Shown here one piece after another: positions 57,471-64,000 of a stretch of 64,000 nucleotides of DNA (positions within the stretch are counted from its first letter, which is position 1; each line of letters opens with the position of its first letter). The notes under the pieces were generated by a model. The model made no database searches and was not told where the DNA came from. It was given only the letters and a program-made list of their open reading frames with translations. Both the position numbers and the translations under genes were made by a program. Source of the stretch: Acidimicrobiaceae bacterium (GTDB taxonomy: Bacteria > Actinomycetota > Acidimicrobiia > Acidimicrobiales > Ilumatobacteraceae); contig JACJWG010000012.1 in assembly GCA_020637235.1 (NCBI GenBank), positions 89,812 through 153,811 of the forward strand, read 5' to 3'.

Positions 57471-58499
57471 TCAGCTCTTGGCCTTCACGTGCTCGGCCAC
57501 GGCGGGCATCACCTTCTCGCCGTAGGCCGCGAGGGTGTGGTCCTTGTCGTCGTGTTGCAGGTAGATCGAGAACTGGTCGACGCCGAGATCCTTCAGCTGC
57601 CGCATCCGCTCGACGTGCACCTCGGGCGGGCCGACGATGCAGAAGCGATCGACGATCTCGTCGGGCACGAACGTCGTGTGGGTGTTGCCCGCCTGACCGT
57701 GCTCGTTGTAGTCGTAGCCCTGGCGACCCTCGATGTAGCTGGTGAGCGCCTTCGGTACCGGTGCGTCGTCGCCGTAGCGGGCGACGATGTCGGCGACGTG
57801 GTTGCCGACCATGCCGCCGAACCAGCGGCACTGCTCGCGACCGTGGGCGAGGCCCGCCTCGGTGCCGTCGGTGACATAGGCGGGGGCGGCGACGCAGATG
57901 GTGATCGACCCGGGATCGCGGCCGGCGGCCTCGGCGGCGGCCTTCACGGCACCGATCGTCCACTCGGCGATCGACAGGTCGGCGAGCTGCAGGATGAAGC
58001 CGTCACCCACCTCGCCGGTGAGCGCGAGCGCCTTCGGGCCGTAGGCGGCCACCCACACCTCGAGTGCGCTCGTGCTCGCCCACGGCAGGCGCAGCTCGCT
58101 GCCCTTGTACTCGACCGGCCGCCCGTTGGCGAGCTCGCGGATCACGTGGATCGACTCGCGCAACGTGGCGAGCGTGGTGGGCGCGCCGTTGGTGACGCGC
58201 ACCGCCGAGTCGCCACGGCCGATGCCGCACACGGTGCGGTTGCCGTACATCTCGTTGAGCGTCGCGTACACGCTCGCCGTCACCGTCCAGTCGCGCGTCG
58301 CCGGGTTGGTGACCATCGGTCCGACGATCACGTTGCGCGTCTCGTCGAGGATCTTCGAGTAGATGACGTACGGCTCCTGCCACAGGATGTGACTGTCGAA
58401 GGTCCACACGTACCGGAAGCCGTAGGTCTCGGCACGCTTCGCGAGGTCGACCACGCGGGCCGACGGTGGGGTGGTCTGGAGGACGACGCCGAAGTCCAT
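57471..58499 (-). CDS. LLM-class flavin/F420-dependent oxidoreductase
   Basis: A 342-residue TIM-barrel enzyme of the luciferase-like family, closest by recall to the TIGR03842 group of F420-dependent oxidoreductases. It has AKRAETYGFRYVWTFDSHIL near residue 20, VTNPATRDWTVTASVYATL near residue 62 and GIGRGDSAVRV near residue 92. It lies between the transporter and the aldehyde dehydrogenase in a pyrimidine-degradation operon (seven bases from the latter). No classical dihydropyrimidine dehydrogenase is seen, so it could reduce the ring with F420H2. This is a hypothesis; a RutA-like monooxygenase role is the alternative. Confidence 0.82.
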   Translation of the reverse strand: MDFGVVLQTTPPSARVVDLAKRAETYGFRYVWTFDSHILWQEPYVIYSKILDETRNVIVGPMVTNPATRDWTVTASVYATLNEMYGNRTVCGIGRGDSAVRVTNGAPTTLATLRESIHVIRELANGRPVEYKGSELRLPWASTSALEVWVAAYGPKALALTGEVGDGFILQLADLSIAEWTIGAVKAAAEAAGRDPGSITICVAAPAYVTDGTEAGLAHGREQCRWFGGMVGNHVADIVARYGDDAPVPKALTSYIEGRQGYDYNEHGQAGNTHTTFVPDEIVDRFCIVGPPEVHVERMRQLKDLGVDQFSIYLQHDDKDHTLAAYGEKVMPAVAEHVKAKS

Positions 58500-58506
58500 C
58501 GATGCC

Positions 58507-59991
<1,485 letters not shown>

Positions 59992-60099
59992 GCTGAGCTC
60001 CTTTGCTCGCGAGACGTCGGCCCCCCGCTGCTCGGGAGGTGATGGGGGCGGCGCGGTCGGCGCGCCGCGGTGCCGGGCGGGCGACGGGCGCCCGCAAGG

Positions 60100-61542
60100 T
60101 CAGACGAGGTACTGCGACAGACCGCGCTTCACGTACTGGCCGTGGCCCTTGCGACCGTGGAACGTGTCGTCGGCCACCACCACCGCGCCGCGGCTGAGCA
60201 CGGTGTCGACCTTGCCGTCGATCACCCAACCCTCCCAGGCGCTGTGGTCCATGTTCATGTGGTGCTTGTCGTGGATGCCGATCTTGGTCTTCGTGTTCGG
60301 GTCCCAGACGACGACGTCGGCGTCGCTGCCGGGCGCGATGACGCCCTTCTTCGGGTACATGCCGAACATGCGCGCCGGGGTGGTGCAGCAGGTCTCGACC
60401 CAGCGCTCGAGGCTGAGTTCGCCGGCGACCACACCCTGGTAGATGAGCTCCATGCGGTGCTCCACACCGCCGATGCCGTTGGGGATCTTGGAGAAGTCGC
60501 CGAGGCCGAGTTCCTTCTGATCCTTGAAGCAGAACGGGCAGTGGTCGGTGGAGACCACGGCGAGTTCGTTCATCCGCAAGCCCTTCCACAGATCGCCCTG
60601 GTGGCCGTGGCCCATCTGGCCGATGTAGTGCGGGTCGTGATCCTTCGAGCGCACCGGCGTGGAGCACACCCACTTCGAGCCCTCGAAACCGGGCTGGCCG
60701 AGGGTCTCCTCGAGCGTGAGCCAGAGGTACTGCGGGCACGTCTCGGCGAACACGTTGCGACCGTGGTGACGAGCGGCGGCGACCTCGTTGAGCGCATCGC
60801 CGGCCGACATGTGGACGATGTACAACGGCACGTTGCCGGCCACGTGGCTGAGCACGATGGCGCGGTGCGTGGCCTCGGCCTCGAGCGGCGACGGGCGCGT
60901 GTAGCTGTGGTAGCGCGGATCGGTCTCGCCGCGCGCGAGCGCCTGCTGCACGAGCACGTCGATCGCGATGCCGTTCTCGGCGTGCATCATGATCACCGCG
61001 CCACAGTCGGCGGCGGTCTGCATCGCCTTCAGGATCTGCCCGTCGTCGCTGTAGAACACGCCGGGATAGGCCATGAACAGCTTGAAGCTGCTGATCCCCT
61101 CGTGTTCGGTGAGGTACTTCATCGCCTTCAGCGACTCATCGTCGACACCGCCGATGATCTGGTGGAAGGCGTAGTCGATCGCGCACTCGCCGTCGGCCTT
61201 GCGGTGCCATTCGGCCAGGCCGTCGAACACGTTCTCGCCGTACCGTTGCACGGCCATGTCGACGATGGTGGTGACACCACCCCACGCCGCCGCGATCGAG
61301 CCGGTCTCGAACGTGTCGCTCGCGAACGTGCCACCGAAGGGCAACTCCATGTGCGTGTGCACGTCGACCCCGCCGGGGATGACGTACTTGCCGGCGGCGT
61401 CGATGACCGTGTCGCAGCCCTCGTCGGTGAAGAACCCGGGTGCACCGAGTGCGCTGATGGTCTCGCCGTCGATCAGGACGTCCTGCGCGATCACGCCGGT
61501 GGTGGAGATGACCTTGCCGTTCTTGATGAGCGTCTTCGCCAT
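60100..61542 (-). CDS. Dihydropyrimidinase (D-hydantoinase)
   Basis: A 480-residue cyclic amidohydrolase. The N-terminal metal site GGVDVHTHMELP is near residue 53, the carboxylated lysine lies in SSFKLFMAYPG near residue 150, and later ligands are in MMHAENG near 181, IVHMSAGDAL near 243 and VSTDHCPFCF near 313. It opens dihydrouracil or hydantoin rings to carbamoyl-amino acids. With the beta-ureidopropionase gene just upstream and a likely transaminase nearby, uracil or thymine catabolism is the natural reading. Hydantoin use is possible. Ribosome site GGAAGGGA precedes ATG 61542. Confidence 0.93.
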   Translation of the reverse strand: MAKTLIKNGKVISTTGVIAQDVLIDGETISALGAPGFFTDEGCDTVIDAAGKYVIPGGVDVHTHMELPFGGTFASDTFETGSIAAAWGGVTTIVDMAVQRYGENVFDGLAEWHRKADGECAIDYAFHQIIGGVDDESLKAMKYLTEHEGISSFKLFMAYPGVFYSDDGQILKAMQTAADCGAVIMMHAENGIAIDVLVQQALARGETDPRYHSYTRPSPLEAEATHRAIVLSHVAGNVPLYIVHMSAGDALNEVAAARHHGRNVFAETCPQYLWLTLEETLGQPGFEGSKWVCSTPVRSKDHDPHYIGQMGHGHQGDLWKGLRMNELAVVSTDHCPFCFKDQKELGLGDFSKIPNGIGGVEHRMELIYQGVVAGELSLERWVETCCTTPARMFGMYPKKGVIAPGSDADVVVWDPNTKTKIGIHDKHHMNMDHSAWEGWVIDGKVDTVLSRGAVVVADDTFHGRKGHGQYVKRGLSQYLV

Positions 61543-61565
61543 GGTGGATCCCTTCCGTCGTTCGC

Positions 61566-62426
61566 TCAGTGCTCGACCAGTTCGCCGTACGCGTCGGGTC
61601 GACGGTCACGGTAGAACGCCCAGCGATCACGCACCTGCTTGATCTTGTCCATGTCGAGGTCGCGGACGATGAGCTCGGGCTGGTACGCATCGCCGACGTC
61701 GCCGACGAACTTGCCCTCGGGATCGACGAAGTAGCTCTGACCGTAGAAGTCGTTCTCGCCGAGCGGCTCGACGCCCACGCGGTTGATCGCGCCCACGTAG
61801 TACATGTTGGCCACCGCCGCCGCGGGCTGCTCGATGCGCCACAGGTACTCGCTGAGACCGCGGTGCGTGGCCGACGGGTTGAACACGATCTCGGCACCGT
61901 TGAGGCCGAGTGCACGCCAGCCCTCCGGGAAGTGGCGGTCGTAGCAGATGTACACGCCCACCTTGCCGACGGCGGTGTCGAAGATCGGGTACCCGCCGGT
62001 GCCGGGCTTGAAGTAGAACTTCTCCCAGAAGCCCTTGGTCTGCGGGATGTGCTGCTTGCGGTACTTGCCGAGGTACGTGCCGTCGGCGTCGATCACGGCC
62101 GCGGTGTTGTAGTAGATGCCGGCCTGCACGATCTCGTACATGGGCAGCACCATCACCATGCCGAGTTCCTTCGCGACGCTCTGGAACCGCTGGGTGGTGG
62201 GTCCGTCGGGGATGGCCTCGGTGTAGGCGTAGTACTCGGTCTCCTGCACCTGGCAGAAGTACGGACCGTAGAACAGCTCCTGGAAGCAGATGACCTGGGC
62301 GCCCTGCGCCGCGGCGTCCCGGGCGTACTGCTCGTGCTTGTCGATCATCTCGTCCTTGGTGCCCGGCCAGTCGGTCTGCACCAGTGCCGCGCGCACGGTG
62401 CGGCCCCCCGTCGACGTGTCGCTCAT
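61566..62426 (-). CDS. Beta-ureidopropionase-like nitrilase-superfamily hydrolase
   Basis: A 286-residue carbon-nitrogen hydrolase that removes the carbamoyl group from N-carbamoyl-beta-alanine. The E-K-C triad is seen in CFQELFYGPY (Glu near residue 50), KYRKQHIPQ (Lys near 121) and VYICYDRHFPEGW (Cys near 155). ATG 62426 starts the VRAALVQTDWPG strand. It is the first gene of the eight-gene minus-strand operon and divergent from the MocR-type regulator. No Zn-dependent carbamoyl amidohydrolase is seen, so this is the likely enzyme of the step. Confidence 0.92.
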   Translation of the reverse strand: MSDTSTGGRTVRAALVQTDWPGTKDEMIDKHEQYARDAAAQGAQVICFQELFYGPYFCQVQETEYYAYTEAIPDGPTTQRFQSVAKELGMVMVLPMYEIVQAGIYYNTAAVIDADGTYLGKYRKQHIPQTKGFWEKFYFKPGTGGYPIFDTAVGKVGVYICYDRHFPEGWRALGLNGAEIVFNPSATHRGLSEYLWRIEQPAAAVANMYYVGAINRVGVEPLGENDFYGQSYFVDPEGKFVGDVGDAYQPELIVRDLDMDKIKQVRDRWAFYRDRRPDAYGELVEH

Positions 62427-62458
62427 CGGGCGGATCGTAATGTTCCACCTGCCTGCTG

Positions 62459-62474
62459 ACAATGGCGATATTGT
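62459..62474. promoter_or_regulatory. Dyad ACAAT-N6-ATTGT in the divergent promoter
   Basis: ACAATGGCGATATTGT lies between the pyrimidine operon and the MocR-type gene (132-base gap). It is A/T-rich in a GC-rich setting and may be the regulator's operator or a promoter part. Confidence 0.5.
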
Positions 62475-62558
62475 GCCCGCACAAACCGTCACACGGCGTT
62501 CACGCGATCGTCGTGGTGCAGGCCCGACGGCCATCGGCCGTGGCAGAAAGGACGTCCG

Positions 62559-63914
62559 TTGGACCTCGCCGCCGTGATCGACGACCGCAGCGCGAAGGGC
62601 ATCGCGGCCGCGATCGGACGGCTCGTGTCGGCCGGCCAGCTGCCTGCCGGTGCTCGCCTGCCCACCGTTCGCGAGTTGTCCCGCACCCTCGGCGTGTCGC
62701 CGACGACGGTGAGCGAGGCGTGGCAGACACTGGCGCGTGTGGGGGCGATCGACGCCCGGGGACGCCAGGGCACCTTCGTCCGACAGCCCACCGGGCTCGG
62801 CTCGCCGCGCCGGTACCGGCGCGTCACGGAGGGTCCGGGCCACTTCGCGCTCGACCTGTCGACGGGCACCCCCGATTCCGCACTGCTGCCCGACCTCGGG
62901 CCCGTGATCGCTCGGGTGAGCAAGCAGACCTTCACGTCGAGCTATCTCGACCACGCCGTGCTGCCCGCACTCGACGAGCGCCTCCGCGACGAATGGCCCT
63001 TCGCCGTGGAGGAGCTCACCGTGGTGGACGGGGCGATGGACGCGCTCGACCGCGTCGCCGAGGTGGTGGTGCGCCTCGGTGACCGCGTGGTGGTCGAGCA
63101 TCCCACCTTCCCACCCTTGCTCGATCTGCTCGACCAGCTCGGCGCCGAGGTGATCGGGGTCGACGTCGACGACGAAGGCATGGTGGTGGCGCAGTTGCGC
63201 GACGCGCTCGCCCGCCGACCGGTGGCGGTGTTCAGCCAACCGCGCGCCCACAACCCGACGGGGGTGACCACCACGGAACGACGCGCCAAGGCGCTCGCCG
63301 ACCTGCTGGTGCGCCACGACGCCCAGCTCGACGGCGCCGGCCCGGTGATCGTGGAGGACGACCACTCCGGTGACATCGCGAGCGGTGCGCTCGTGAGCGT
63401 CGGGAGGCGCCTGCCGTCGCGGACCGTGCACATCCGCAGCTACTCGAAGAGCCACGGTCCCGATCTGCGGTTGGCCGCGGTCGGCGGGGCGGGCGACGTG
63501 ATCACCGCGGTCGCGAACCGACGGCTGCTCGGGCCCGGATGGAGCAGCCGCATCCTGCAGGCGGTGCTGCTCGAGATGCTCGACCACGACCCCACCCGCG
63601 AGGCGGTGGCAGCCGCCCGCGACGAGTACGCCGCGCGCCGATCGAACGTCGTCGACGTGCTCACCGCATCCGGGGTGGAGGTGACCGGCACCGATGGGAT
63701 CAACCTGTGGATGCGGGTGCGCGACGAGCGCTCGGCGTTGCTCACGCTCGCCGCCCAGGGCATCGGCGCCGCGCCCGGCGAGCCGTTCCAGGTGCGTGCC
63801 GACGAACCGCATCTGCGGGTCACCGTCGGGCTGGTGCCACGCTCGGAGCAGCGCCTCGCCGGCCGGCTCGCCGAGGCCGCCGGTGCGCACCCCGCGCGCA
63901 CGGGCCAACGCTGA
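62559..63914 (+). CDS. MocR/GntR-family regulator with aminotransferase-like domain
   Basis: A 451-residue regulator. Residues about 1-75 hold a GntR winged helix (GQLPAGARLPTVRELSRTLG, then VSPTTVSEAWQTLARVGA). The rest is a fold-type I aminotransferase domain that would bind PLP, with FSQPRAHNPTGVTTTE near residue 232 and the Schiff-base lysine in HIRSYSKSHGPDLRLAA near residue 295. MocR regulators sense amino acids or PLP. Divergent placement suggests it controls the pyrimidine operon, perhaps with beta-alanine as signal. TTG at 62559 has AGAAAGGA upstream, eight bases away. Confidence 0.9.
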   Translation: MDLAAVIDDRSAKGIAAAIGRLVSAGQLPAGARLPTVRELSRTLGVSPTTVSEAWQTLARVGAIDARGRQGTFVRQPTGLGSPRRYRRVTEGPGHFALDLSTGTPDSALLPDLGPVIARVSKQTFTSSYLDHAVLPALDERLRDEWPFAVEELTVVDGAMDALDRVAEVVVRLGDRVVVEHPTFPPLLDLLDQLGAEVIGVDVDDEGMVVAQLRDALARRPVAVFSQPRAHNPTGVTTTERRAKALADLLVRHDAQLDGAGPVIVEDDHSGDIASGALVSVGRRLPSRTVHIRSYSKSHGPDLRLAAVGGAGDVITAVANRRLLGPGWSSRILQAVLLEMLDHDPTREAVAAARDEYAARRSNVVDVLTASGVEVTGTDGINLWMRVRDERSALLTLAAQGIGAAPGEPFQVRADEPHLRVTVGLVPRSEQRLAGRLAEAAGAHPARTGQR

Positions 63915-63938
63915 CCCGACCCCGCCCGACGCAGCTGG

Positions 63939-64000
63939 TCACATCGGCGACGGCCGGGTGAGCTCGTGTGCCATGGCGCATTCGGCGTCGAGGACGCCGG
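63939..64000 (-). CDS. C-terminal end of a gene leaving the window
   Basis: On the minus strand a frame ending at TGA 63939-63941 codes for GVLDAECAMAHELTRPSPM before the edge. About 20 codons are too few for a name. The codon choice looks coding, but this is weak. Confidence 0.35.
   Translation of the reverse strand, partial: GVLDAECAMAHELTRPSPM

Overview
The window is a GC-rich, densely coded bacterial chromosome segment with about 60 genes and no gap above 300 bases. Promoter style (many TANNNT boxes 6-9 bases before the start codon, so leaderless mRNAs), an F420-type oxidoreductase, Suf-type Fe-S assembly and ethylmalonyl-CoA-pathway-like enzymes all suggest an actinobacterium. The class Acidimicrobiia (Ilumatobacter-like) is my best guess, but it is an inference, not a proof. 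I saw no tRNA, rRNA, insertion sequence, prophage or CRISPR array.

Layout. 1-2.8 kb: small genes (DUF6204-like, deazaflavin nitroreductase, TetR, GNAT, YbaK-like), three of them frameshifted. 3-7.6 kb: a Ca-type P-ATPase, a zinc-ribbon protein, HtpX and a small HTH regulator. 7.6-10.3 kb: sufC, a Rieske protein, sufD and a four-cysteine protein; sufB lies apart at 23.6-25.0 kb. 11-23.6 kb: a lipid/peptide block with an acyl-CoA dehydrogenase divergent from an APH-like kinase, a five-gene Dpp-type transporter, an acyl-CoA ligase, two enoyl-CoA hydratases and a TetR regulator. Four TGACGT-N4-GTCA sites lie in this block and suggest one regulon. 25-32.4 kb: a molybdopterin oxidoreductase, ferredoxin, oligopeptidase B and others. 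32.6-35.4 kb: an operon of an alpha/beta-hydrolase, a thioredoxin-fused protein and a UGSC-motif selenoprotein with an in-frame TGA and a SECIS-like hairpin. 35.4-50.5 kb: MutY, a MaoC hydratase, a flippase-like protein, a serine hydrolase, a LOG protein, a methylsuccinyl-CoA-dehydrogenase-like enzyme, a PhoX-like protein, an MFS transporter, a sugar transferase and two CoA-ester lyases. 51.4-63.9 kb: a reductive pyrimidine (or related cyclic ureide) catabolism locus.

How the genes work together. The last block encodes import (NMT1-type ABC transporter), ring opening (dihydropyrimidinase), decarbamoylation (beta-ureidopropionase), transamination of beta-alanine and oxidation of malonate semialdehyde. 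No classical dihydropyrimidine dehydrogenase is visible. An F420-type LLM enzyme sits inside the operon and is a candidate for the missing reduction. The MaoC hydratase, the long acyl-CoA dehydrogenase and the CoA lyases could carry the lower half of the ethylmalonyl-CoA pathway.

The strongest single discovery is the selenoprotein operon. It predicts that this organism has SelA, SelB, SelC and SelD outside the window.
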